A stretch of DNA of 64,000 nt, from contig OX465110.1 of the NCBI GenBank assembly GCA_949987565.1, positions 3,613,678-3,677,677 of the forward strand. Direction: 5' to 3'. This stretch comes from Luidia sarsii (lineage: Eukaryota; Echinodermata; Asteroidea; Paxillosida; Luidiidae). The translations under genes and the position numbers were made by a program. Each line of letters begins with the position of its first letter. The first letter of the stretch is position 1. The notes under the pieces are model-generated. The model ran no database searches. It was not told the DNA's origin and worked only from the letters and a program-made list of their open reading frames with translations. Positions 42,122-52,805 of the stretch are shown one piece after another.

Positions 42122-45100
42122 TCATAGTTCAGGCAAGGAATTCATTTGAGATCCACCCCGCTGCTCCCCGCAAGGCCGTGGCAGGACTTTGCCCGGGTTC
42201 ATCAGGTTGAGCGGGTCCAGGGCCGTCTTGATGCGCCTCATTGTGGCCACGCCCTCTGACCCCACTTCCTGTAGGAGGAGGTCACGCTTCCCGATGCCGA
42301 TGCCGTGCTCCCCGGTACATGTCCCGCCCACCTCAAGGGCACGCCTATATCACAAACAAACAAACAAACAAACACCCCAACAAACCCATACTGAGAAAAG
42401 CAATTACAAAACACATCCTTTTTTTCTACAAGATGGATTTTTGATATAAATTTTTGTTTTTTGGGGGCCCGGGGAAAAAATTAATTGGTTTTAATTGAGG
42501 TACTGAGCCACAGTCAGCTCACTTCAAGGGCACACCTAACACAAACAAACCAGACAGTCAGACAGACTGACAGCGGACAACAGAGAATGAGAGAAAGAAA
42601 GTAACAGATAAACTTGAATAGAACAGAATAGACTTGAAGGTATGCACACTGCCTTTATTCAAAGGCAGGATCCTGCTATAGACCCCTTTCACCCATGCAC
42701 GTGACCAAACAAAAGCACTGCCGCCACGTTGGACCGCTTTTTACGGAAAGTGTATACGCACAACCAATTTATGGTACAACAAAATAATTACTGATGTTTA
42801 CATTGTGCTCTGCCATTGTAAGGCGGTCCGGCATGACGTCACGTGAAAAAGGTCTATAGGATCGGAACGTCAGGCCCTCTATGCTTATAAGATTGGCAGT
42901 TTGCGTGGGACTGAGGATTGGGTACAGGGTTGAGGTATACTGCGAGCTAGTCCACCTTCCTAAGCGGTTACAAAAATCCTTTGCTTTCTTCATCTCGGCG
43001 GCGTTGCTAGTGTCGACGGGAATGTCCACGTGGAAATTGCCATCGCCGGCATGACCGACGATTGGACCTGGAATAATAATCATCGAACATAATTATGGCA
43101 TCTTTCCTTTGGTGTGGATTACGTTCTGAAAGATGTCATTCCTTTCCTTAAATGCTATTTTGGACATTTTCATGAACCACAATAAATTTAATAGAAACTG
43201 AAGGCTCTTGTTAATATTTTTGTTGTTCACGGCCACTCACCGTACAGTTGTATACTCTTCAGGTCTGCTTGAGTTTGTACAATGATTTGTGGGAGTTTGG
43301 AGATTGGTACACAGACATCAGTACACAGGGCCTGCAGAATTAATTAAGGATATTTTGACAATTAAGGGAGACACATTTGGAGAATGTCAGACTGAGATCA
43401 TTGGACCCTCTGTTTCACCTAAGTCCTTTAACATTATTTTGCATCTTACTCTGGGTATCCTTGCATTTGGTAGCATCGTGTTTACTTTGGTCACGCAAGG
43501 ATTGGCTTGGTCAAACACGGTGGCTTTTCCCAACAACTGGGGTCAGCCTCTAGTCATTTTAGTCAGGCCGTTTTCGAAATGAAGGCGTAGGCTTGGGCTT
43601 ATAGGCTTCGATCATATGTGACCCACCAAAACACTTTTCGAGTAAACGACGCCTGAAGCTAAAGTATCTTCACAATTCGATTAGAAATAAAAAATAAAAA
43701 CATATATTTTTGGACAAATTAAGTATAAGAGGATATTATAATTTGATATCATTTAAAAGCTAATGGTAAACTCTTTCACATCATTGGCAAATCTCAAAAT
43801 CTCATAAGTGGGGGTTATTCCTCATTATGCTGTGCCGGGTCACATATTTGATCTTACTCGTTATAATACATTGTGAAATATTATCACAGGCAAAAAATAA
43901 GCGTTTGGCCCCAGTTTCTTTGGGAATATTTACCCAACAAATCAAATCCGGAAACAAGCCACAACCTGGATTTTCAGGTTTTGTCAGGCGGAGACGAAGT
44001 CTGAGCCCGAGCCTAAAGCCTCCATTTCGTAAACGGCCCTAGATGTAATCTACGATACATAAGTTCCTTACATGGGATTCTTCACGATGGTATAGGCTAT
44101 ATAGCTCGCTCAAGTTTTATATTATATATATGATACACGCGATACCCTCCACTATACAATTATTCGATTCCACCACATGACCTCGACCAGCTCGGTGGTT
44201 TAGTATATGTATAGTTAGGACGTCTGCACTATAGACAGCAGGGGTCGCGGGCTCGAATCCCGCTTGGCCACCCACCTTGTGGCCGGGCCTAGTGGCTGTA
44301 GACGCATACAGACAATCGTGGCGGGCTTTCCACAGCTTGTTCCTGTCCTCTGTCCTCTCCGCCCACTGAAAATCAGAACCGTCATTAGACTGAACTAGCT
44401 CCTCTGCGAATCCAGAAACAAATATTATGCATGAGTATATTACTCGGTGATAACAAATGAAGAAAGACATTGGCTCACCACACAAACTCAATGGAGCAAT
44501 ATCTGGTATATATACACCCTCATCGCCTACAGGCACAGTGGTGGAAGTCATCGTCCGAATGTCCTTATAATTTATGTCGATCACAATAATCTGCACCGAT
44601 GTGTTAAGTTCTGAATATTGCCAGACTAGCTGAAGTAGGGCCTAATCCCCCCCAAATGCAAACTGTTTCTGGACTAGGAGAACCTCATTCAATGAGGATT
44701 TGTCCTTGCTCGACGTGATAACACTGACTATTCAGTGCTTTTCCCGGTGCCTGATAAAACAATATTTCAGGCAGCTCTCCCGCTAGGTTGTGGATTTTTA
44801 TCAGGCACCGGGCAAAGCACTGCATACTCAGTGATATCACGTCGAACAAGGGCAAAACCTCATTGAAGTATACATTCTCCTCGACGCAAAACATCATGTT
44901 ATATCTAGGAGAACTTCAACAAGTTAGAGGACAGGAGATTTCAGGCCGTACCTTTTCTCACAGGCTTTGGCAGACCAGACCTTCCAATTTCATAAATCTC
45001 AAAATAAGTGAGATATATGGGTATAAATTTTAGTCGGACTTACTGACACAGTGGACCTGGGACTTGACGCTGTCTTCCGAGCCGTGAAACTCCAGGAACA

Positions 45101-48100
45101 GCGTGGGCGCCACCTTGTGGTTCAGGTTGCTGTACTTGTTGCAGGCCTCCATCATAACCTCGTCCAGGAATTCTGTGAAGGCGACAGGGCAAATGAATGC
45201 CTTCAGATCCCCGTAAATTGCCAAGAAAGCGATCACCTGATGATAAAAGCTCATTCCTTTCTGTGCAAGGACCAAACAACGCGCAGGTCGTTCCCAAAGA
45301 AGAACGTCGTGCGACCTGGGTCTAATCCTTCCAAATCCATATTCTGGAGCCTTTCAAAATAGCTTTTACTCAGTGATATCATACAGGAGGCATACATTTC
45401 TAAAGCAAGGAAGGGCACGCAAGACAGTTGGATATCAAAATGAGTGAATGCGCTGTTGGCGTTTGCACGAGTTACCGATGCGTGCGATGGGAACTCCACA
45501 CTGCATGACCTGGGTAACTGTGTTGACGGCTTCTTGCACGGAGTCAAAGGAGCACACGGCGGCCACCATCTGAAAAGGGGTGACAATTTGCAGCTTAGTC
45601 AGGTGATGACGACTCTGGCACAAGTACCACAAATCCGATGTGATTAAAGGTAGCCGAAAAAAGTCCGAATCAAATAATTGAGCCAGGAAAAAAATACATG
45701 CTGAAAACTATATATCTTGCGCCGACTCACGGCCTCTGGTATCCCGTGAAGCTTCAGCGTTGCCTTGGTGATGACACCCAGGGTGCCCTCTGACCCCACA
45801 AAAAGGTTGGTCATGTTGTAGCCGGCAGAAGTCTTCCTGTGGACAATATCAATGAGACATAGGAGAACACCTTGGAGCACAACCAAAAATGTCGACTATC
45901 GATGTGGAACAGAAATTGTTCGAAGACAAAAAAATATAATGACATTTCAGGATAGGCTATAAGCATGCATAGACCTACTTTGGTCTTTTCTCGGCCGTAT
46001 GTAGAATGGTGCCATTCTCTCTAAGATAACCCGAACTCTGGCTCTAAGATGTTAAATTTTGTGTAATCATTTCAGACGGGAAAAAAAGATCGGAGTTTGA
46101 AATGGATCTATAGGTTGAAAAGTTTGAAAGCTATCGATCAACTGGATTTCAATTTCAATCCAAAAAGAGAAATCACACAATCGCACTTTGGTCTTTTGTC
46201 GCTGCCGGCCGTGTGTAGAATGGTTCCATCGGCCAAGACCACCTCCAGGTTAATGACATTCTCCCTCATGGTGCCGTAGCGGACAGCGTTGGTTCCCGAC
46301 GCACTGGTGGCGGCCATACCGCACAGAGACGCATTGGCACCGGGATCTATAATATTTTGTTTTGATCAATATGAAACGGTATCGCTCATCAAGAGAAGGT
46401 ACCAACCATTCACCATCCAAGTTGCAAGAAAGTTGGCCTATAGTGTATAGACGAGCAAGACGGTCAGCTATATACGACAACCAGTGTTTAAAGTGATATA
46501 CAAAAATGTTGCAAACTGCTTACTGAGTAAAATTACCAAAATGCAAATCTCAAAATTTAGCGGGCCTGACGTTTCGATCCTAGCAGGACCTTTCTCAAAG
46601 GCAGTGTTTGAAACATACAATCATAGTAATTTTTCAGTCATATCACGGAGGTAGAGACCCGAGCATGGTCATAGAGGCGTTTTGGGCTGTTTTGTTTTTG
46701 TTGGGCAAATTTAGGTAGGCCTAGGCCTATACATCAACTTATTCAATCCAACAGAAGAACATAATAGGCTCTATCTACCCCGGCCTTCAAGAATATAATT
46801 CCTGGCCAAGTGGCCTATTATGTGGCTAATCTTTTCAACATCTAGATGCTGATTAGCACACACACTTCCATTCATATAAATGGTGATACAAGGCGCTTTG
46901 GGCGTTGACGAAATTAGGTTTACAACTCATTCAGCCCACCAGATTTCCAGCAGCTTCTGTTCATTAGTATACAGTCTGTGGCCGGACTTGACCGAGGAGG
47001 GCAACCATCTGGATATCAGTCGGAAAACCAAGAACATCTTACAAAGGCTATAACATGCCCTTTTACAGGGAAAAGATTGAAAAGCTATAACCATCAGCCC
47101 ACTCACCAACTGGGAACCAGAGGCCATCGCTCTTCACGTAGTTATTGAGCTCATGCCGTGTGACGCCCGGCTGTACGGTCACATCGAAGTCTTCGGCGTG
47201 GAAGGCCACAACTTTGTCCATATGCATCAGGTCGATGGAAACAGAGGGTTCCTAATTAAGATGGAACCGAGAACAAAATCAGTAATGCCATTCATGCAAT
47301 TACATGTGAGCAGTCGATCAAAGAGATGTGCGAAGTGAAATGTTCAAAGGACTTCTTTTTCAAAATTAGCGCAATGTGGTCTGAAAATAATGTGCCTTTT
47401 TGTCCTCTGAGGATTAAACAAACATTATATCCATACTGGCATGAACTGAGCTTGTCCTCGGCCACTGACCTCTGACACTGTGACCCCTCCCTCTAGCCCC
47501 GTGCCCGTCCCAAAGGGCACCATGGGGAGTTTGTACTGGCTGCAGATCTTGGCAATGTCCGAAACATCCTGGGTGCTCTTGGGGAAAACGACAATGTCCG
47601 GCAGATAGGTCCTGAAAAAAACAACCCACCACACCTATAGCAACCACACTGACACCAAAGGTGGAGCAGACGCACTTATATAGTTGTCAACATCAGATAC
47701 AATACAGTAATTGTATATATTTTGCAAATAAGATTTGCATCGATCTGTCCTCGATTAAAGATGTACGTGTATGGGCCGCCGCCATAATTATATCGGCCCT
47801 CTTTTCACTCTTGATTAAACCACAGAATCAGTTGGGCTAACAGTTGCAATTTGAGACGTACATGTAACCGTCTACCCTCCAGTCCTCGGGAGCAGATCAA
47901 GCTTTTGCACTGAAGTGCAATATTTGCGTTGACACCATGCATTTCATCCTGTGGCTTTCGAGTTGGAGTACGGAAGAAATTAAACGATTCGGGCAGCCAG
48001 TGTGTATATTTCTATACTATGTCCGTCATCACGAGACTGTTATCCAAGGTTATACTATAAGTGGCAACAGAAATTGTCAAAAGACCATGACCAATAATAC

Positions 48101-49005
48101 CGTCGCTGGCAATAATGCAGTTGGTTCGTCCTAGTATAATGGTTTGCATCGCTGTAGGCCTATAGTAGAGGTTGCCTTTTGAAAGATTCCGTCCATATTT
48201 TGGTTGTTGTTGTTGTTGGGGATTTATTTTCGTTTCTCACCGGTGGTAGGACTCATCGTGGCCGTGCTGGTCGCGGACTGCTTCTGCCGTGGAGACATTC
48301 CGCTCGCCAAGGGTCGAGCGAAGGGCACCGAGGGCAGATGGGGGCACGGCCTGGGGAGGTGGACAAGGTATCATTCAATGGAAACAAACGGTGAACCTGG
48401 AAGGACCGATTGTGTGTGCAGACTTTACTTCATATTGCGGTATAGTTGAGGATTAAAGAACGTTAAAGACGTGACGACTAATGGGTAGAAGAGAACTCAA
48501 TGAACGCAAAAATGCGCATCTCTCTCCCTCTCTCTCTTCTCCACCTCTCTCTCCATCTCTCTTTCCCTCTCTCTTTCTTCACCTGTCTCTCCCTAGCTCT
48601 CTGCCTCTGTCTCCCACTGTCTCTCTCCCTCGTGTCCCCTTCCCCTCTCTCTCTCCCTCCTCTCCCCTCCCATCTCCCACTCCCTCCTCCCCCTCCGCTC
48701 CCCTGTATCTCTCCCTCCTCTCCCCCTCTCCTCCCCTCTCCCTCCTCTCCCCCTCCCCTCCCCTCTCTCTCCCCTCCTCTTCCCTTCCCTCCCCTCTCCC
48801 TCTCCCTCCTCTCCCCTCCCCTCTGTCTCCCTCAGTCCCCATGACGGTGGTGTACCTGGTTCGTGACTGGAGTGGTTGCCAGCAGTCGTCTGCACGCTTT
48901 AGTCTGGGCCGCTGATGATCGGTCTACTGCAATTCTCCAGCGACTGTTGAAGAGAGTTGTGGCCGCACGGGAGCGCACTCCTTGGACGAGATTCGACAGT
49001 GCCAT
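42122..49005 (-). CDS. LDHD: D-lactate dehydrogenase, mitochondrial, copy 2 (12 exons, 529 aa)
   Basis: Tandem paralogue of copy 1 with the same strand and the same intron positions and phases. Exons (minus): 49005-48856, 48350-48241, 47611-47470, 47251-47107, 46346-46187, 45836-45731, 45569-45476, 45172-45044, 44403-44276, 43331-43241, 43067-42956, 42344-42122. The presequence MALSNLVQG...RRLLATTPV is mitochondrial in type. Core motifs are kept: [60 protein letters not shown] and [13 protein letters not shown]. Exons 2, 3, 5, 8 and most of 12 are nearly identical to copy 1, while exons 1, 4, 10 and 11 differ at many residues. The C-terminus is new: after NPGKVLP it reads [18 protein letters not shown], where copy 1 stops. 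The exon 5 donor is AAA|GTGCGA, weaker than copy 1's GTATGA. No disabling change is seen. Confidence 0.95.
42640..42905. mobile_element. Penelope-type foldback in LDHD copy 2 intron 11, with insert
   Basis: CTGCCTTTATTCAAAGGCAG (42,651) with GGATCCTGCTATAGACCC and, ~190 bp on, GTCTATAGGATCGGAACGTC, AGGCCCTCTATGC are opposed arms around unrelated sequence. The arrangement parallels the telomere-bearing copy in LDHD copy 1. Confidence 0.6.
43617..43844. mobile_element. Short deletion form of the TGTGACC TIR element
   Basis: TGTGACCCACCAAAACACTT keeps only the first bases of the left end, then continues as in the 40,515-40,981 copy to the intact right end GCTGTGCCGGGTCACA. It is about 230 bp, in LDHD copy 2 intron 9. 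Confidence 0.75.
44125..44272 (+). mobile_element. SINE (family A) abutting the exon 9 donor of LDHD copy 2
   Basis: CGACCAGCTCGGTGGTTTAG, GACGTCTGCACTATAGACAG and GCGGGCTCGAATCCCGC are the tRNA head of family A. It ends at the exon 9 donor (GTGGGTGGCCAAG, minus strand) exactly as in copy 1. The T-arm is better preserved here than in copy 1. Confidence 0.8.
44684..44905. mobile_element. Inverted pair of SINE family A tails
   Basis: CATTCAATGAGGATTTGTCC, TTGCTCGACGTGATAACAC and CCCGGTGCCTGATAAAAC on one side are mirrored by ATCAGGCACCGGGCAAAGC, GTCGAACAAGGGCAAAACC and TCATTGAAGTATACATTC on the other, meeting near 44,780. The two opposed insertions form a ~200-bp palindrome in LDHD copy 2 intron 8. 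Confidence 0.75.
45979..46047 (-). pseudogene. Pseudo-exon: broken duplicate of LDHD copy 2 exon 5 end
   Basis: ACTTTGGTCTTTTCTCGGCC, GTATGTAGAATGGTGCC and ATTCTCTC(TA) match the true exon 5 3' end and donor region (46,185-46,262: ACTTTGGTCTTTTGTCGCTG, CCGGCCGTGTGTAGAATGG...), with deletions. The middle of the exon is missing and no acceptor is retained, so it should not be spliced in. Intron sequence alongside matches the corresponding intron of copy 1. Confidence 0.7.
46495..46612. mobile_element. Clean Penelope-type repeat arm in LDHD copy 2 intron 4
   Basis: TGTTGCAAACTGCTTACTGA, AAATTACCAAAATGCAAATC, GGGCCTGACGTTTCGATCCT and AGCAGGACCTTTCTCAAAGG: a near-consensus solo copy. It is almost identical, inverted, to 60,675-60,795. 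Confidence 0.8.
48515..48840. repeat. Pyrimidine-rich (CT)n tract in LDHD copy 2 intron 1
   Basis: About 325 bp that are almost purely C/T on the plus strand (CTCTCTCCCTC, CCCCTCCCCTC). Mirror symmetry makes triplex (H-DNA) formation possible. The overlapping Ser/Pro/Leu and Arg/Glu/Gly frames are compositional artefacts. It lies 16 bp from the exon 1 donor. The matching intron of copy 1 lacks it. Confidence 0.95.
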
Positions 49006-49029
49006 TCTCAACTCAATACCTATAGAACA

Positions 49030-49608
49030 CACGATATTAGTTCAACATTAGAATACGGACACTGGGAAAACACTTAAGTATCATGAGCAACAAATCCGCT
49101 CCAAAATGACTGAGAATTTCAAGATCTGATAAATGGCGCAATACGACTTTAAGGGCTAAAAAAAACACTCGTAAAAGCTTGAAAACAGATCATACATTTA
49201 CTGGTTACTAACCAATCAGTCAAAATCACCTCTTTTAATAGTGCTTCGGTGCTATATCCTCCATCCAACAAGCTCCGTGTCGTGACTGCTTTGAACAAAA
49301 CAGAATTACCTGCCAATGAACGTGAATAATCACGCCTTTTTTGTAATTGGATCATCATTCCCAGAGTGCATAATACGGTTATTTTCCCCTGGGTCTGTAT
49401 ACCATCAGACAAATAAATGATTATACCCATTTTGGTGCGTATTAATTTTCTTCCCTTTTTTTCCAATTAAGTTGAAGTAAACCATGAATCATTAATAATC
49501 TATACGTCTGTTATAACGCAGGGCGGTAGTGTTTGCTTGGAGGTTAGTGCAAACAGCCAAATTCATCACCTATGCGATGACCGTTACTTTTAAAATTAAT
49601 CTCACGCG

Positions 49609-49639
<31 letters not shown>

Positions 49640-52070
49640 GTTTTCTGCAAACAGGTGGTGGTACGTGCAGCACATGCAACCATCAGTTTTAAAAGATAAT
49701 GGTGAAAGGGTATAATCAGTGCACTTAATTAAGAGTTCGTGTGGAACAAAGCTGTTAGCGATTTATAGGCTCAAAGACGAGTTGTGTGCCTATCTGTAAC
49801 TAGTCAAAGGTGGTTTGGTCAAGGGTGGTCTGCAGTGACACCACGCGGACGTACAGTATAGTATGCGTACTGGTACATGTAAAGATGGACCCAATGCAGC
49901 TTTTGGAAAGTCAGTATGTAGGCCTACTCCGTCAAGTTCGTCACACTATCACACTCACATGCCTTTTACGAAAATGAAGGATTAGGCGAGGGCTTAGGTT
50001 TCGGTCATAAAAATTATTCATTTCTCTTACATGTTATAATATAATGTGACAGCTATATACAGGCATGCATCTGAAAACAATTTAGCCTTTGGCCCTATAG
50101 TTCACTATAGTGGATACTCTGTGCTTGGTCAAGCCAACTAACAGTTGGTGACAAACCTGGCCTGGATTTTCAGGGTTTGCCAGGAGGGCCCCAGTCTCCG
50201 GACGACAGACAACAGAACAATATTATTCCCATACAGTGAGTTCACTGGTTCTCTTCAGAACGGAGTAATAAAAAGGAAATTTCCCTCAGTGACTGGGGCA
50301 CGGCGGCAGGCTGGCAGTGGAGAGCAATGGAAGCTGGTGGTGATATGCTGAACGTTTTGGTGCGTGTATACAGATAAACAAATTCAAAAGCAGATGAGCG
50401 TTATCACCAAGTGTAAATGGCAATAAGTTATTAGGAATTCTAGGCCAAACATTAATGCACAATACACGATGCATTAGCCAACCCGGGAGTTTCAAATTAA
50501 TGTTGTGGAAATTGGAAGACTGGGGCTTTTACAATTCAGGGACACTCACGACTGGAAAAGCGGCAGCACATCTACTCTAGCTCGTTTTTTGATTGATAGA
50601 AAAAGCGGTACACATCCAAGGGGGTGTCTTTATGCTGTAAAAATGAATAGCAAAAAAAAACACCACAAAACCCACGGTCATCAACACACAAAATCTGAAC
50701 AGACGTAACTATCACGGATAATTCTTCTATTTCCCGTTTCGCTACATTAAATCATTTTACTAACGAATACTAATTATTGAGGATGAAATCACTTGTTTTG
50801 GCCAACAAAAATAATAATAACAACGCCCTCCAGCTCTTGGGGTGCAGCACACAAAATCCATCCAAGATGGCTCCGCCGAGCTGATTATCATAAAGTGTGT
50901 ACCCACAACTTTTTTTTAATAAGGGGTCTTTGGAGGTTAATTAACTGATACATTGTAGAACAAGTGAAGCTTAAGACAACCTGGGGGTTCACTCTTCAAT
51001 TTGGTATGTAATTTGGACAATATCTGGCTTTAAATGTGGCCCTATTTGGCTGTGGAAGTGGAGGGGTCCATCCCAAAATCCTTGCAGAAATTCGGCTTGG
51101 ACGGCTATACATTTTGGGGGTGTTTTTTTCTGCGGGTAATTAGCAAAAAATCTAATCGGCTAAGAGCACTAAAATTGAAAAGAATCTGAGAGGTGAAGCT
51201 CCAAACTACAATTCTAAGTATAGCTACAAGAACTGAGAGACTTTTGGGCATGGGAAAATTGGCTTTGAAAGTGGGTGTTTTTGTACAGTGTTCAATGGGA
51301 GCTCTATTTTAGTGTTCTGCACCCCTTGTTGAAAACGTAGTCAGTCTAGCGCCCTCTGCCGGCGCGATAAACAAAAGCGTGCGGCCATTTTTTTTCCGGT
51401 TCATGTTGAATGAAACTGACCACTGACGGGCTTAACATTTTTAGCCACTTCCAACGCCCAGCCGTCTTCTCAGCGTTCTTGGCGAGTGTTATGCCAACAG
51501 TGTCAACGTAATCGACATCTTTAGAAATAAATATGAGTAAGTCGTACGGTGCCTGGGGGGGAAAAAATATCCCCGTGTGTTTTGGGAGGTCGTCTGGAAC
51601 TTGATTCTGTATTGAATCACGTAACCACATTACATGTACTGTGTAGTACAACTTAGCGTTAGGATGGACGGCCCAGGTTCCATTGCGTTGGAAACCCGAA
51701 ATCTATTTATTTGGTTTCGGGTTCACGTCCGGCTGAAAAATAGGAAAATACATTCTTGATATTGTATGTATCAGCAGTTCGACTAAAACATTCATTACTC
51801 CAGCATTGACCTTGACTGAGTAATGAATGATTGAACTTTGATTGAACAATTTGAAGGCCATGACATGACAAATTCAACTCGCGTTCAGTCAATAACCAAA
51901 TTTAGTTTTGCCGATAAGAACATTTAATTATGACTGAGCCCCATGCTGAGCCTTCTTTTGTTGTAGTATTAGTAATAGTATGTATACTTAGTTTTTGTAA
52001 AAGAATTGGGCCTACTAAATAAGAATTATATTATTACTGACTGGAAACATTTGCGTCAAATGTAGATGTC
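49030..52070. other. Intergenic region between LDHD copy 2 and the E2 variant gene
   Basis: No exon is supported. 49,609-49,637 is a poly-T run. A GACACCACG foldback end lies at ~49,830. 51,346-51,651 has a minus-strand open frame of 101 codons whose middle (APYDLLIFISKDVDYVDTVG) looks gene-like and follows a CCCCCCAG acceptor-like site, but I recognise no family. Because the head-to-head LDHD and E2 variant promoters face outwards here, regulatory sequence is expected, yet no clear core promoter is visible. Untranslated first exons of the E2 variant gene may be hidden here. Confidence 0.4.
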
Positions 52071-52152
52071 GTTGCGGTAACCGTAACCCTCATCCTCCCG
52101 AAGGTTGGAGACGTTCGGGACTCAGGAGGATGAGGGTTACGGTCACCGCAAC
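52071..52152. mobile_element. 82-bp inverted repeat with 28-bp arms
   Basis: GTTGCGGTAACCGTAACCCT...CC (52,071-52,098) pairs with 52,125-52,152 with one mismatch. The 26-nt loop itself contains CCCGAAGG...GACGTTCGGG. It is MITE-like or a stable hairpin, ~650 bp upstream of the E2 variant coding start. Confidence 0.75.
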
Positions 52153-52559
52153 TAATGTAATGTACATGATACCTGGACCCCTAAGTTACTAACTAATCAA
52201 AATGTTTATATTTGACCAGGCTTCTGTAGTATATGCCTTTCTTGACAAACAATAGGAAAGATTTTAGTTTAATACCCTTATCATTATTTAAGGTTGGAAA
52301 AATCCCTACATCCACAATAGACCACCTATTATTAGTATTATTGTAGAAAATCGATGCTGTCTGGCACTTTCACTCACCCAAAAAGTTGGACTTGCAGTAG
52401 CCTGGTATTGGCACTGGTAGCTGCAGATTGTCATGCCATGTTTGCCTGAAGTTCTCTCCATGTTATGCGATATGGGTTTGCCTCAAGTGGTTGCTTTGAG
52501 CGACTGCCTGCAGATGCAGTCGGTAAAAAAAAACCCTGGCCATATTGTACTAATATTGA

Positions 52560-52727
52560 CGTTCAATCAATGAGGTTTTGCCCTTGCTCAATGTGTTAAA
52601 CACTGAATGCTCTGTGCTTTGCCCGATGCCTGATAAAAATAATTCAGGCAGCTCGGGTGGGATCTGAACCCGCGACGTCTGAATTGAATTACATTCTCCT
52701 CGACGCAAACATCACGACATATCTATA
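52560..52727 (-). mobile_element. SINE (family A), 3' half
   Basis: TTCAATCAATGAGGTTTTGC, ACACTGAATGCTCTGTGC, CAGGCAGCTCGGGTGGGATC and CTGAACCCGCGACGTCTG match the antisense of the T-arm and tail. The D-arm half is missing. It ends 80 bp before the first coding codon of the E2 variant gene. Confidence 0.75.
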
Positions 52728-52805
52728 ATAATGACGTGTTGAGTGAGGGTGCGCCCTTGGTTAAAATGCGTGTGTTCTAAGAAATGTGGTCCCCACTCTA
52801 CTTTC

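Noticed and set aside
48500..48915. Ser/Pro/Leu-rich and Arg/Glu/Gly-rich proteins
   Set aside because: They are pure translations of a CT/GA simple repeat inside an LDHD intron.
51346..51651. 101-codon minus-strand frame with a gene-like middle
   Set aside because: No recognisable family, no partner exon in phase, and only a C-run acceptor. Kept only as a note in the intergenic entry.
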